From NCBI RefSeq assembly GCF_900188275.1, contig NZ_FZNY01000001.1, forward strand, positions 806,001 to 870,000: a stretch of DNA of 64,000 bases, in the 5' to 3' direction. Numbering within the stretch: the first letter of the stretch is position 1; each line of letters starts with the position of its first letter. Positions 1 through 8,667 of this stretch are shown here, piece after piece. The DNA is from Dokdonia pacifica. Its GTDB lineage: Bacteria; Bacteroidota; Bacteroidia; Flavobacteriales; Flavobacteriaceae. The translations under genes were made by a program, and so were the position numbers. Under the pieces are notes generated by a model, which searched no databases, was not told where the DNA came from, and saw only the letters and a program-made list of their open reading frames with translations.

Positions 1-392
1 GCAACTTCGCCTCCATCTACTTTAGCAATAGCGCCTGTTAAATGACTCTTTTTTCGGGTACCATACCCAACTACAACGACTTCATCTAGTGCATTATCTA
101 TTGCAAGTACTACATTTAAAGTAGGTTGCCCTGTAATAGTAATCGTCTGAGTTGCAAAACCTACATAAGAAAATTGGAGAACATCTCCTACAGATACCGT
201 TATTTGATAGTTACCCTCAAAATCTGTTGTTGCACCCGTTTGAGTACTTTCAATGATTACATTTACACCGGGAATAGCAATGCCATCAGCACCAGATGTA
301 ACGTTTCCAGTCAATTCATAACTGTCTTGAGCAAAAAGCATAGCCCCATACAGAAAGAAGAATACTAAGGAAAGCTTAGTTTTTACATTCAT
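1..392 (-). CDS. susC: SusC/RagA-type TonB-dependent receptor, N-terminal part (runs off the window)
   Basis: Translating the minus strand from the ATG at 392 gives a signal peptide ending near Ala-Gln-Asp, then a carboxypeptidase-D regulatory-like domain (GVNVIIEST, TDFEGNYQI, FSYVGF) and the start of the plug (DEVVVVGYG followed by Arg-Lys-Lys). This is the standard N-terminus of SusC outer-membrane receptors, which import oligosaccharides with a SusD lipoprotein. Only about 130 residues are in the window; the rest and any susD lie beyond position 1. Given the downstream lyases and uronate enzymes, the likely substrate is alginate oligosaccharide (inference). Promoter and operator-like sites lie at 569-635. 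Confidence 0.93.
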   Translation of the reverse strand, partial: MNVKTKLSLVFFFLYGAMLFAQDSYELTGNVTSGADGIAIPGVNVIIESTQTGATTDFEGNYQITVSVGDVLQFSYVGFATQTITITGQPTLNVVLAIDNALDEVVVVGYGTRKKSHLTGAIAKVDGGEV

Positions 393-537
393 AATTAATA
401 ATTTAAGATTGAATTAATTTGTTTTTTAAATAATTCTCAAAAAAAATTAAATGCTGTAATTTTTATAAACGATTTATTACTTTTACAACAAATAAGTTCT
501 TTGAGCTTATTTATACTTCCTATCAGAAGTTAACTAG

Positions 538-567
538 AAGGACAGTCCTCGAAGCTGTCCTTTTTTT
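538..567 (+). terminator. rho-independent terminator-like hairpin, plus-strand orientation
   Basis: AAGGACAG pairs with CTGTCCTT, followed by a T run at 561-567. The U-tract is on the plus strand, yet both flanking genes are on the minus strand, so it would end a transcript starting inside the susC leader. It may end a divergent small RNA or act as a leader hairpin. Confidence 0.5.
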
Positions 568-568
568 A

Positions 569-606
569 TTGGTTTTCCAAACTGGTAAACCAGATTGGTT
601 TACCAA
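569..606. promoter_or_regulatory. three tandem GntR/FadR-type operator half-palindromes in front of susC
   Basis: Three 12-mers lie exactly 13 nt apart: TTGGTTTTCCAA (569), CTGGTAAACCAG (582) and TTGGTTTACCAA (595). TGGT-N2-ACCA is the core bound by FadR-subfamily GntR repressors (established). The array overlaps the -7 box of the susC promoter, so it probably mediates repression. Two sites of the same type and phase recur at 8256-8280 before the PL6 gene. Confidence 0.75.
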
Positions 607-635
607 ATATGATAATAAATATTTGTTAATGCAAA
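604..635 (-). promoter_or_regulatory. putative susC promoter
   Basis: Reading the minus strand, TTTG (632-635) is followed after 20 nt by CATATTTG (604-611), one mismatch from the Bacteroidetes TAnnTTTG -7 box. The -7 box overlaps the third operator-like 12-mer. Confidence 0.45.
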
Positions 636-723
636 TTATAATGTTAAAAATTTAAGATTTTTATAAAAAAACATCTTATGTTTTGTGTTATCCTTACAAC
701 AAAGGGCACATATTGTATCAAGC

Positions 724-1071
724 TTATTCCATAAAATCTTCTCTAATTGGACTAAAAACATCAATAAGTATCCCTGCTTTAGTACAAATTGCCCCATGCA
801 TTACGTTTGGTGGTATATAGAAAGAGTCACCGCCTCGAACTATTTTTGTCTCATTTCCAATGGTTAATTCGTATTCTCCACTTTCGACATATGTAACTTG
901 AGAATGATAATGCTGATGCATTACTCCAACTGCTCCAACCTGGAAGTCAACTTTTACCAGCATAATCTTATCGTCATATCCCATAATTTTACGTTTGAGA
1001 CCTTCACCTACAGTTTCCCATTCGATATCATCACCGAATATGAATTCTTTACTTGCTCCAAATGATTTCAT
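724..1071 (-). CDS. kdgF: KdgF-type cupin (4,5-unsaturated uronate linearisation)
   Basis: The 115-residue single-cupin protein matches KdgF, which converts 4,5-unsaturated monouronates released by lyases into the open-chain keto form (DEH for alginate). Candidate metal ligands are His52, His54 and Gln58 in the first cupin motif and His92 in the second (IPPNVMHG). The length is typical of the family and there is no signal peptide, so it is cytoplasmic. It follows the DEH-reductase-like SDR on the same strand, and the two would act in sequence on lyase products. Confidence 0.9.
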   Translation of the reverse strand: MKSFGASKEFIFGDDIEWETVGEGLKRKIMGYDDKIMLVKVDFQVGAVGVMHQHYHSQVTYVESGEYELTIGNETKIVRGGDSFYIPPNVMHGAICTKAGILIDVFSPIREDFME

Positions 1072-1186
1072 AATTTTATTTTTAATTTATCTTTCTTAGT
1101 TATGTGAGATCCTTCTAAAGAAATCTCATTATTATTAATTTTTCTGAATTACAGAAAGCACGAATCTCCTACAAATTAGACTATAT

Positions 1187-1204
1187 AAGCTTTCGCGAAA
1201 GCTT
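1187..1204. repeat. short palindrome, intergenic copy
   Basis: AAGCTTTCGCGAAAGCTT is a perfect dyad between kdgF and the SDR gene; its 12-bp core is at 1190-1201. Confidence 0.9.
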
Positions 1205-1279
1205 AATAAATCAACACTTTTAAATAAGAATATTCATTTTCATTATGTATTAAACTCGTGCTCTGATTTAGAAAATCTA

Positions 1280-2053
1280 TTACATATTGTATACCCCACC
1301 GTTGATGTCAAGGGTAGCGCCAGTGATAAAACCATCATATTCGGATGCTAAGTACAAAACTGCTCGTGCTACGTCTGCTGCATTACCTGCTCGTTGGATT
1401 GGAATATTTGCTATTGTTGCATCTGCCGATTTTTTTGTTGTATGGGTATTGTGAAATGATGTGCCAAGAATAAGACCTGGTGCAACAGCATTTACTCGAA
1501 TGCCAAGAGGTCCTAATTCTGTAGAAAGTGCTCGGGTTAGTGTTAATATTGCACCTTTACTAGTGGCATACGCTAACGATCCCGGATGACCTCCTTTACG
1601 CCCTGCGAGCGATGCCAAATTAATAATACTGCTGTTCTCATTTTCTGCTAAATAGGGAGTCGCTGCTCGTGTCACAAACATCATGGATGTAAGATTGATA
1701 TCCATTACTTTGTGCCAGAACTCAGTTTCTATTTCGTTTAGCATTTTACGGGCAACAAGTGAACCTGCGTTGTTAATCAGAATATCCAATCTACCAAACG
1801 CTTCTATTGTTTTTTCAATCACTGCATTCGCATCAGCTTCTTTTGTTAAGTCTCCAGATATAGTGACTGCTTTCTGTCCCTTGTTGATTGCATATTCCAT
1901 CAATTGGTTTGCCATTTCAGCACTAGAGAAATAGTGGATAGCAACATTAGCTCCACTATCAATAAAGTGTCTGGTAATTGATTCCCCTATCCCTTGAGCA
2001 CCTGCAGTTATGAGAACATTTTTAGCAACTAATTTGTCATTATCTTTCATCAT
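1280..2053 (-). CDS. SDR-family oxidoreductase, probable DEH reductase
   Basis: A 257-residue classical short-chain dehydrogenase/reductase with the nucleotide-binding glycine motif (GAQGIGES, residues 18-25), NNAG at 94-97, and catalytic Ser148, Tyr162 and Lys166 (YATSK). In flavobacterial alginate loci an SDR of this type reduces 4-deoxy-L-erythro-5-hexoseulose uronate (DEH) to 2-keto-3-deoxy-gluconate. The specific substrate is inferred from its position between kdgF and the PL7 lyase. It has no signal peptide. The second Met could also serve as the start. Another sugar-acid or sugar-alcohol SDR is possible. Confidence 0.85.
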   Translation of the reverse strand: MMKDNDKLVAKNVLITAGAQGIGESITRHFIDSGANVAIHYFSSAEMANQLMEYAINKGQKAVTISGDLTKEADANAVIEKTIEAFGRLDILINNAGSLVARKMLNEIETEFWHKVMDINLTSMMFVTRAATPYLAENENSSIINLASLAGRKGGHPGSLAYATSKGAILTLTRALSTELGPLGIRVNAVAPGLILGTSFHNTHTTKKSADATIANIPIQRAGNAADVARAVLYLASEYDGFITGATLDINGGVYNM

Positions 2054-2070
2054 ATCCTACATTAATTGAT

Positions 2071-3180
2071 TTAATCATTTTTAATAAAATAACCTTCATT
2101 AGACACAGCAGCATCACTTACATAGATACTCGCTGTTTTAAACCAAACTTCGGCGTAGTTTCCATCTGTATATTGTTTTTGAATATCACCTCCATGGATT
2201 TCTGCACCAGAACACCATACTTTATTTACTTCTGGAGATTTTCCATTGGTTTGATTGTAAGAACCTAGTTTAAAAAAAAGTCCCTCATCTGCATATGCAT
2301 TTTTACGCTCTACACCGTCTTGACCAATTGGCACAAATAAATGTTGTGTTTGCATAGGTATATCAGCGGTTGTGGTATATTCTGATACGATTAGGTTTTT
2401 TGTAAACGATTTAGTTTCGTGACCTTCACTTGTAAATTTCAAATTCATAATACCATCCTTAACTTCAATTTCATAACTAAACTCTTCACCTATAGCAATA
2501 CCATCTGTAGGTTCTTCTGGAGGGGTGTTTTCTTCGGCACCTATAACAGAAAAATCATTCCCCCAAACAGCTGTGGAATAATCCCATCTTCCAGAATTAT
2601 CATCACCTGCTGTATTAATTTCATAATTCCAAAAAACCGAACCTTTTGTATGCCCAGGGAATTTTTTATAAAATATTTTAAGAGGTTCATTCTCATGACC
2701 ATCTGCGCTATGAATCTGACCTACTACTACAGCGTGTGAAGCTGCTACACGAGCGTCTCCAGTAGATGATACATTCATTACTTTAAGCGTAGCTGTTAAT
2801 CTGGCATCTGTTAAAGGAAACCATTTTTTTGCTTGAGCAAGTTCGGTTCTTGTATTATTTGAAGTTCCATGAGTATCTCCAGAATTGGGTGCTTTATAAA
2901 CGACCCAATTATGATTACCATCATTTGCAGTATAAAAGAAATCTTTGTTTTCAAAATTATTTACAACTCCAGCATTAGTACCGTCACCTAAAATTAACTT
3001 CCAATGTTCAAAAAATGGAATCACGTCACTTGCGTAAACGGTTTTTTGGATTTCTTCTTTACCTGTGTTTAACGAGTCTGAAGCGTTCTTTTTTTTAGCC
3101 GTATCAGAACAGCTATTAAATAGTAGCGCAATACAGAAAACTAATCCAGGTACGATATATTTTTTATTGTTTGGTTTCAT
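2071..3180 (-). CDS. alginate lyase, polysaccharide lyase family 7, lipoprotein
   Basis: A 369-residue protein with a lipoprotein signal peptide (lipobox ending at Cys24) and one PL7 jelly-roll catalytic domain. The three family motifs are visible: RTELAQ (111-116), QIH (155-157) and FKLGSYNQ (303-310). The catalytic set Arg111, Gln155, His157 and Tyr308 is therefore complete. It should beta-eliminate alginate (the QIH variant is often linked to G or mixed specificity) at the cell surface or in the periplasm. A paralogue lies at 4641-5690; the two share long blocks such as the segment after QIHS. The gene ends 18 bp before the SDR gene, consistent with an operon. Confidence 0.95.
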   Translation of the reverse strand: MKPNNKKYIVPGLVFCIALLFNSCSDTAKKKNASDSLNTGKEEIQKTVYASDVIPFFEHWKLILGDGTNAGVVNNFENKDFFYTANDGNHNWVVYKAPNSGDTHGTSNNTRTELAQAKKWFPLTDARLTATLKVMNVSSTGDARVAASHAVVVGQIHSADGHENEPLKIFYKKFPGHTKGSVFWNYEINTAGDDNSGRWDYSTAVWGNDFSVIGAEENTPPEEPTDGIAIGEEFSYEIEVKDGIMNLKFTSEGHETKSFTKNLIVSEYTTTADIPMQTQHLFVPIGQDGVERKNAYADEGLFFKLGSYNQTNGKSPEVNKVWCSGAEIHGGDIQKQYTDGNYAEVWFKTASIYVSDAAVSNEGYFIKND

Positions 3181-3215
3181 TTTTTTTATTTAAAATTCTA
3201 TGTGTATCAGAATGG

Positions 3216-3237
3216 TTTTGCTTTCGCGAAAGCAAAA
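3216..3237. repeat. short palindrome, intergenic copy
   Basis: A perfect 22-bp dyad with core CTTTCGCGAAAG at 3221-3232, flanked by TTTTG and CAAAA. It lies between the Nramp-like gene and the downstream PL7 gene. Confidence 0.9.
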
Positions 3238-3302
3238 TAAAAAGCTATCAATAAGTGTTTCAAAATAAGGGAGTTCATTTTTATCATATAGTTGATTACG
3301 TA

Positions 3303-4577
3303 TTAGAAATAATCTAAAAGTGCTACTACACCATTGTATGAAATCACTAGAGAAAAGAATAGTGCGGCATACATACCTATATAGACACTGAGACTCGTTT
3401 TATATTCTTTCATTATTTTTTTATTGCTTACCATAAGGATGATTCCTAATATCACTAAAGGCAATACAAATACATTAAACACTTGAGATAAAATTTGAAT
3501 TTCAATGGGATTTGCATTAAAAGCAGGTCCGATTAAAGCCACTAAACAAGCAATTGCAGTAATAATTCTAAACTGACGCGAATTGGTATCTAATATTCCA
3601 GATTGATAATCTGCGATTAATAAAGGGGCTATTAATAAGCACGGAAAAATGGATGATAAACCAGCACTTAATGCTCCAAAGAAGAAAATAACAACTGCCC
3701 ATTTACCAGCTACTGGCTCTAAGGTATTTGCCATATCTAGTACATCGGTCACTTCTTTGCCTTGATAAAATAATGCACCAGCTGCTACTGCCATTATGGT
3801 TGCACTTATCATAAATATTAAAATAGCTGCTGTAATAGCATCTCTTTTTTGCTGTTTCAAATTTTTATGTGTCCATCCTTTTCCTTTTACAAATAGAGGT
3901 CGAGACAAAAACGTTGCTGCAGCCATCGTAGTACCCACAAAAGCTGCTACTAACATTTTTCCGCCAGGAACATCAGGTATTGTAGGTATCAACCCCTTCA
4001 CCACGTCTATGGAGAGTGGTTGTACAAAAAATAATGAAAACAAGAATGAAAACCCCATTAGGGTTACAAATAGGACTAGTATTTTCTCAAAGAAAGTGTA
4101 TTTACCAACAAGCATTAATAAATAGAAAGTAAATATTATCACAACAGCTATTACTAAAACGACCTCATATTGATAAGCACTTAATCCTTCAAAATTTAAT
4201 GCTAAGATTTCAAAAATAATATTGGAGGATATTCCTAAAATTCCCATAAGTGAATTCCATTGCCCAAATGAGACACCAATAATTATTAATACGGCTAAAA
4301 CTTTACCATATTTTAAATGCTTTTTAAAACCATAAAGTGCTGTATATCCTGTTATTAAAGCATAATTTCCATAAACAAACATCAACACGCCCGAAAAAAG
4401 ACAACTTAAAAAAAGCACCCATAATAACTGCATATTAAATCTACTTCCAGCAACAATCATAGATGTTACACTACCAGTACCAATAGTATATCCAATGGCA
4501 AAAATACCAGGTCCAAAGCCTAGTATTAAAGCTATGATTTTTTTAAAAATCGATATTTTAGGTGTGTCAACCTCCAT
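3303..4577 (-). CDS. Nramp-superfamily inner-membrane transporter lacking the canonical metal-binding motifs
   Basis: A 424-residue polytopic protein (about 11 hydrophobic segments) with the Nramp/SLC11 sequence pattern. Transmembrane segment 1 reads GFGPGIFAIGYTIGTGS where true Mn/Fe Nramps have Asp-Pro-Gly-Asn; Asp and Asn are both absent. The segment corresponding to TM6 (GTTMAAATFLSRPLF) lacks the Met-Pro-His metal motif. It lies between two alginate lyases on the same strand, with no other sugar permease gene in the visible locus. The inference is that it imports DEH or another uronate product rather than a metal ion. A divergent metal or Mg transporter (as in the NRMT branch) remains possible. 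Confidence 0.8.
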   Translation of the reverse strand: MEVDTPKISIFKKIIALILGFGPGIFAIGYTIGTGSVTSMIVAGSRFNMQLLWVLFLSCLFSGVLMFVYGNYALITGYTALYGFKKHLKYGKVLAVLIIIGVSFGQWNSLMGILGISSNIIFEILALNFEGLSAYQYEVVLVIAVVIIFTFYLLMLVGKYTFFEKILVLFVTLMGFSFLFSLFFVQPLSIDVVKGLIPTIPDVPGGKMLVAAFVGTTMAAATFLSRPLFVKGKGWTHKNLKQQKRDAITAAILIFMISATIMAVAAGALFYQGKEVTDVLDMANTLEPVAGKWAVVIFFFGALSAGLSSIFPCLLIAPLLIADYQSGILDTNSRQFRIITAIACLVALIGPAFNANPIEIQILSQVFNVFVLPLVILGIILMVSNKKIMKEYKTSLSVYIGMYAALFFSLVISYNGVVALLDYF

Positions 4578-4640
4578 TATTGTCTTTATTATAAACCCGT
4601 ATTATGTATTAGAAAATCTACCACATGCAGGTAAGTCTTC

Positions 4641-5690
4641 TTATTCTTTTGGCGGTGTGCCAGCACCTAGAGTGGCCTCTTTAAACCAAACCTCTGCATA
4701 ACTTCCATTTGCATATTGCTTTGCGATATCTCCATTATAGATGTTGGCTCCCGTATTCCAGATCATATTATCTTCTGGGTTTTTTCCATTAGTTTGATTA
4801 TATGCCCCTTGTTTAAAATATTGTAGTTCTCCTGCATATGCAGTAGGTTGTTCTGTACCATCACGACCTATTGATGCATATAGGGTTCGTATTTGCTGTG
4901 GGATATCTGACTCATTGGAATATTCAGATGTTATTAGATTTTTTGTAAATGTTTTAGACTCATGTTTCTCGCTTGTAAATGTGAGATACATAATGCCTTT
5001 GTAAACATTTACTTCATAACTGAACTCTTCTCCTAATTCGATTCCATCTTTAGGTTCTTCTGGATATACATTTGGACTGTCTCCTATAACGGACATATCA
5101 TGGCCCCACACTGCCGTAGAATAATCCCATCTTTCAGAATTGTCTCCTTCTGTATTGATTTCATAATTCCAATACACAGATCCTTTTTTGTGGTCAGGGA
5201 ATTTTTTGTAATAGATTTTTAAAGGCTCATTTTCATGACCTTCACCGCTATGGATTTGACCAACAACTACAGAATATGAAGCAGCAGCTCTGGCATCACC
5301 TGAAGTAGATACATGTTGTACTTTTAATGTCCCTGTTAATTTGCCTCCTGTTTCAGGTACCCAATGTGCAATTTGTCCTAATTCTGTTCTTGTATTACTT
5401 GAAGTACGTGAAGTAACTCCAGAGTTAGGTGTTTTATACACAACCCAATCTGTTGTACCATCATTTGAAACATAAAAAAAATCTTTTTTCTCAAAATTCA
5501 TCAATGAATCAGTATGAGTTCCATCTCCTAAGAGAATTTTCCATTCATCCATAAAAGGCATAACATCACTCGGATATTTTGTTACATCTTCACTTTCACT
5601 TTTAACCGTTGTATCTAAAACTGGCTTAGAGTTATTTTTACAAGCTGCACATACTAACAGCGTACTTATTATGAATACTATTTTTCTCAT
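4641..5690 (-). CDS. alginate lyase, polysaccharide lyase family 7, lipoprotein (paralogue)
   Basis: I chose the ATG at 5690 because translation from it begins MRKIVF with an immediate lipoprotein signal (lipobox ending at Cys17); an upstream in-frame ATG only adds eight residues before it. The 349-residue protein has RTELGQ (101-106), QIH (145-147) and YFKQGAYNQ (291-299), so the PL7 catalytic residues Arg101, Gln145, His147 and Tyr298 are all present. It resembles the PL7 at 2071 over its whole length, which implies duplication. Two lyases of one family with an intervening transporter suggest division of labour on G- and M-rich blocks (inference). Confidence 0.95.
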   Translation of the reverse strand: MRKIVFIISTLLVCAACKNNSKPVLDTTVKSESEDVTKYPSDVMPFMDEWKILLGDGTHTDSLMNFEKKDFFYVSNDGTTDWVVYKTPNSGVTSRTSSNTRTELGQIAHWVPETGGKLTGTLKVQHVSTSGDARAAASYSVVVGQIHSGEGHENEPLKIYYKKFPDHKKGSVYWNYEINTEGDNSERWDYSTAVWGHDMSVIGDSPNVYPEEPKDGIELGEEFSYEVNVYKGIMYLTFTSEKHESKTFTKNLITSEYSNESDIPQQIRTLYASIGRDGTEQPTAYAGELQYFKQGAYNQTNGKNPEDNMIWNTGANIYNGDIAKQYANGSYAEVWFKEATLGAGTPPKE

Positions 5691-5768
5691 TTTCAAATTG
5701 ATTAGCACCGCCAAAGGGTTTAATACTTCGAGGCTTACCTCGAGGTAGTTTACTTTCTTTTGGTATTA

Positions 5769-8072
5769 TTAATACACTAGTTTCAATTTCAGATTCTGTA
5801 CTACTTTAATTTCACCAGAATTTACAATTGTATTGTTTATAGGTTTTTGACCTTTCTCTCCCCAAAGCACGGCGATTGTTTTTATAGGGTTATTCTTAAA
5901 GGTGTTATTTTCTAATATCACATGTACAATGCCTCTTGTCTTAAGAAGAATGTTACTTTTTTCTTGAATACCGCAATTGGTAAATGTATTCCTACTCACG
6001 AAGAGACTCCCACCTATAGTAGACTCATCATAACCACCTCGGTAATAATCCAGAATATTCATTCCCACATTAGTAAATTGAGAATCTTCTATAAAAACAA
6101 ATCCTGCGTTATAATCTCCTTTATCATTAGTTTCCTTATTGAGTTGGATACCTCGTACTGTATTTTGAATGACACTGTTCTTTATTGAAATCGTATCGGC
6201 AAAGGAGGCCTTGCTTGTTTCTAACACACTCTTAAATCCATCAATTTCTACATGATCAAGCCAAAGTTCATACGATTGCCCCATGTTCTTATCAAGTGTA
6301 GCAAAAGCATCTGTATGTATTTCTCCTTTAAGAACGATGTTTTTGAGTTTCAATTTGGCCCGTGGTTGTAGCTCAAATCCTTTGTCTATGTTTTTAAAAC
6401 TAAGTACAGGTTTTTCGTTTGTAGATGAGGATTGAAGGGTTACCGCTTTCGCGAAAGCGTATGTTTCTTGAATCTCATAGTCACCTCCACTTAATTCAAT
6501 AGTATCACCATGAACACTTTCTGCAATCGCTTTAGTAAGTTCTGAAGTATTAGAAACTTTAATCGTCTTTGGGGTTGTTTTTGGTGGATTTGTATCAAAC
6601 CACGATGTACCGTAATTAGACGTATCTAACAATGCTGCTCCATTTTCTATTGATGTTACAATAGCTCCTATTCCATTTTTATCAGTGCGTTTATTCCCAA
6701 AAAGATCTTCTTCTATCTGGTTAAAACCAAAACCTTTATACATTTCCATATCAAGGTTTTGTGGTGCTTGGAATATTTTGGTTATATCTGAGGGCTTCAC
6801 ATCTTTAGTGATAAGTCCCTCCGTTTGGTATTCACTTTTATTCTGGACATTAATGATGTTACTTTTAAATGTAACTCCTGTTATCGAGTCATAGGTTTTT
6901 AAAGCTTTAAATTCTTTTGCATCCGTATGGATTAAATTATTTGCTACAATCATACGTTCTGCTCTTGCAGAGCGAATTTCTGAAGGAGGAAGCACTTCTG
7001 CTTGACTAAGATTTGCTCCTACACCAAAATGCCAAGGTGTATTCGTATTCATAAAAGAATTATGTGCTACGACAACATCGGTTACTTGATTGTAACGATT
7101 CAAAGGAGATTTAGGAATACCGTTCATCACTGCAAGTGGTGCTCTAAACTCGTTTCCTTTTAAATTATAGAAGTAATTATTTACAATCCAATGTCCTGTA
7201 TTAATTACTCGAATCCCACCGATAAATTCTGAAGCATCACTCCCTATGAATATATTCCCATCAATGGTCGCATAATTACCATGACGAAGTACTAATGAAC
7301 CTTCAGATTCAAAAAACACATTGTTTTTAAAAGTATTGTAATTAGACTTACTCGAGATAATTTCTACCTCACCATTACAACGCTCAAAGTAATTGTGTTC
7401 TACATGTACATAGCCTGGTGTCATAGAAGTGTAACTATCTCCTATTTGCATTGTTTCGGCACGAGGACCTCCTTTTCTTGGACGTGGTCCAAAGTGATTA
7501 TCTCTGATCTGATGGTATGTATTTACATTTTCGTTCCCTTTTAAGAATACGCGAAGTGTGGGTCCTTGGTTAGTTTTTCCTGTGATATAGTTATGATCAA
7601 AAGTGTTGTGTTGCCCCCAGAGTTCGATCCAATGATTCTTACTATCGCGATCTGGATTTGTAAAATCTTCGATCACACAATCTGTCACTCGCGAGTGATA
7701 AGCGATATTCTCATCATCTATCTTAAAACGAATAACTGCATTTTCGGTGGTGAAACCATTTTTAAAATGAAGGCCGCTTACTTCAAGATATTCTCCTCCT
7801 AGTTTAAGAGAGGAGTTTCCTTCTAATACTACTTTTCCAGGTGTTTCTGCGCGAAGTATTATAGGGTTATCTTTGGTTCCTTCTCCATAAAATTGAATGG
7901 CAATGTCTTTCCAAATCCCATCTTTAAGCACAATTTCATCACCGCCGTTTGCATTTTTGATAGCATCTTGGAGTTCGCTTTCTGTTGTGACTGTCTTGAC
8001 ATCAACTGGAGTTGACTCAGTACAGGATACTAAAAAAAACAACGTGCAAAAAAGGAGAAGATATCGAGTCAT
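5769..8072 (-). CDS. alginate lyase, polysaccharide lyase family 6, two-domain lipoprotein
   Basis: The start at 8072 gives MTRYLL with a lipobox at Cys17; an in-frame extension to 8162 would cross the palindrome at 8099 and lacks a signal. The 767-residue protein has an N-terminal parallel beta-helix of the chondroitinase-B/PL6 type (about 25-480). The conserved catalytic Lys242 (SSKS) and Arg263 (LRHG) are present, as are candidate calcium ligands Asn227, Glu230 and Glu235 just before them. Residues about 540-767 form a second right-handed beta-helix, as in long PL6 enzymes such as AlyGC. It should act on alginate in the periplasm or at the surface. It is the first gene of the minus-strand lyase operon, with its own operator and promoter at 8237-8322. 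Confidence 0.95.
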   Translation of the reverse strand: MTRYLLLFCTLFFLVSCTESTPVDVKTVTTESELQDAIKNANGGDEIVLKDGIWKDIAIQFYGEGTKDNPIILRAETPGKVVLEGNSSLKLGGEYLEVSGLHFKNGFTTENAVIRFKIDDENIAYHSRVTDCVIEDFTNPDRDSKNHWIELWGQHNTFDHNYITGKTNQGPTLRVFLKGNENVNTYHQIRDNHFGPRPRKGGPRAETMQIGDSYTSMTPGYVHVEHNYFERCNGEVEIISSKSNYNTFKNNVFFESEGSLVLRHGNYATIDGNIFIGSDASEFIGGIRVINTGHWIVNNYFYNLKGNEFRAPLAVMNGIPKSPLNRYNQVTDVVVAHNSFMNTNTPWHFGVGANLSQAEVLPPSEIRSARAERMIVANNLIHTDAKEFKALKTYDSITGVTFKSNIINVQNKSEYQTEGLITKDVKPSDITKIFQAPQNLDMEMYKGFGFNQIEEDLFGNKRTDKNGIGAIVTSIENGAALLDTSNYGTSWFDTNPPKTTPKTIKVSNTSELTKAIAESVHGDTIELSGGDYEIQETYAFAKAVTLQSSSTNEKPVLSFKNIDKGFELQPRAKLKLKNIVLKGEIHTDAFATLDKNMGQSYELWLDHVEIDGFKSVLETSKASFADTISIKNSVIQNTVRGIQLNKETNDKGDYNAGFVFIEDSQFTNVGMNILDYYRGGYDESTIGGSLFVSRNTFTNCGIQEKSNILLKTRGIVHVILENNTFKNNPIKTIAVLWGEKGQKPINNTIVNSGEIKVVQNLKLKLVY
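6444..6459. repeat. short palindrome inside the PL6 gene
   Basis: CGCTTTCGCGAAAGCG is read in frame as Ala-Phe-Ala-Lys-Ala at the start of the second beta-helix domain. Confidence 0.9.
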
Positions 8073-8098
8073 AAATAAATTGTAATTAATAATTATAC

Positions 8099-8112
8099 GC
8101 TTTCGCGAAAGC
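8099..8112. repeat. short palindrome in the PL6 leader
   Basis: GCTTTCGCGAAAGC lies 27 bp upstream of the PL6 start codon, between promoter and gene, so it will be in the 5' UTR. Confidence 0.9.
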
Positions 8113-8236
8113 AAAAGACAAATGTGCACATACGATATTATACTATTCAAAGTCGTAAACACAACAGTATGTAAACTCTTTATAAATGGGAAAAAATTCG
8201 GTATTTTCTATACAGAATGTTTAAGCCCGCGGGTAT

Positions 8237-8299
8237 TATATTTGAGTATTAAAAATTGGTTTTCCAAACTGGTTGACCAATTTTTAATACTCAAATATA
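8237..8299. promoter_or_regulatory. operator pair embedded in a 23-bp perfect inverted repeat before the PL6 gene
   Basis: The arms 8237-8259 and 8277-8299 are perfect inverted copies. The centre carries two 12-mers 13 nt apart, TTGGTTTTCCAA (8256) and CTGGTTGACCAA (8269), the same type and phase as the sites before susC. The second resembles the FadR-subfamily GntR consensus TGGTNNGACCA. The dyad lies just downstream of the minus-strand -7 box, a typical repressor position. Confidence 0.8.
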
Positions 8300-8322
8300 T
8301 AGATAATTTTGACACTCACAAT
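8292..8322 (-). promoter_or_regulatory. putative promoter of the PL6 lyase operon
   Basis: Reading the minus strand, ATTG (8319-8322), then 19 nt, then TATATTTG (8292-8299), an exact Bacteroidetes TAnnTTTG -7 box with near-consensus -33 spacing. The predicted transcript begins inside the operator dyad, giving a leader of roughly 210 nt. Confidence 0.6.
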
Positions 8323-8553
8323 AATTTAGGCATATTTTATATTTTAATAATTAGGCTCTGTACCATAGCATTGATGAAAAAAGAAGTAATCATAGGTAAA
8401 GGAAAAACTATGGGAGTACAAATATTAATTATGCCTTTAAAATCTAGGTTACGTATCATCGGCTGGTTCGATGTCTAAAACGCCTCTAATCTTCATTTAA
8501 CTCACTGAATATGTATAGAATGTGGTTCAACAATAAACTAAAAAGGGGGGGGC
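8300..8553. other. intergenic region without a convincing gene
   Basis: Outside the promoter this stretch shows only short open frames without recognisable products. It contains an 8-G run at 8545-8552 beside the terminator. Confidence 0.5.
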
Positions 8554-8598
8554 AAAACCCAAAAAGCCTTGACAAATATCAAGGCTTTTTGGGTTTTT
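8554..8598. terminator. strong bidirectional terminator
   Basis: An 18-bp stem built from CCCAAAAAGCCTTG and its complement, with A/T tracts on both sides. It separates the lipoprotein gene at 8668 from the alginate locus. Confidence 0.85.
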
Positions 8599-8667
8599 AT
8601 ACTTGTGTGTAATTTACAATACTATCTCTATAATTAGGTAAGATAAAAATCTCATCTATTTTCTTTT

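Noticed and set aside
8122-8478. 118-codon plus-strand frame across the PL6 operator
   Set aside because: It spans the inverted repeat and promoter of the PL6 operon and encodes no recognisable protein.
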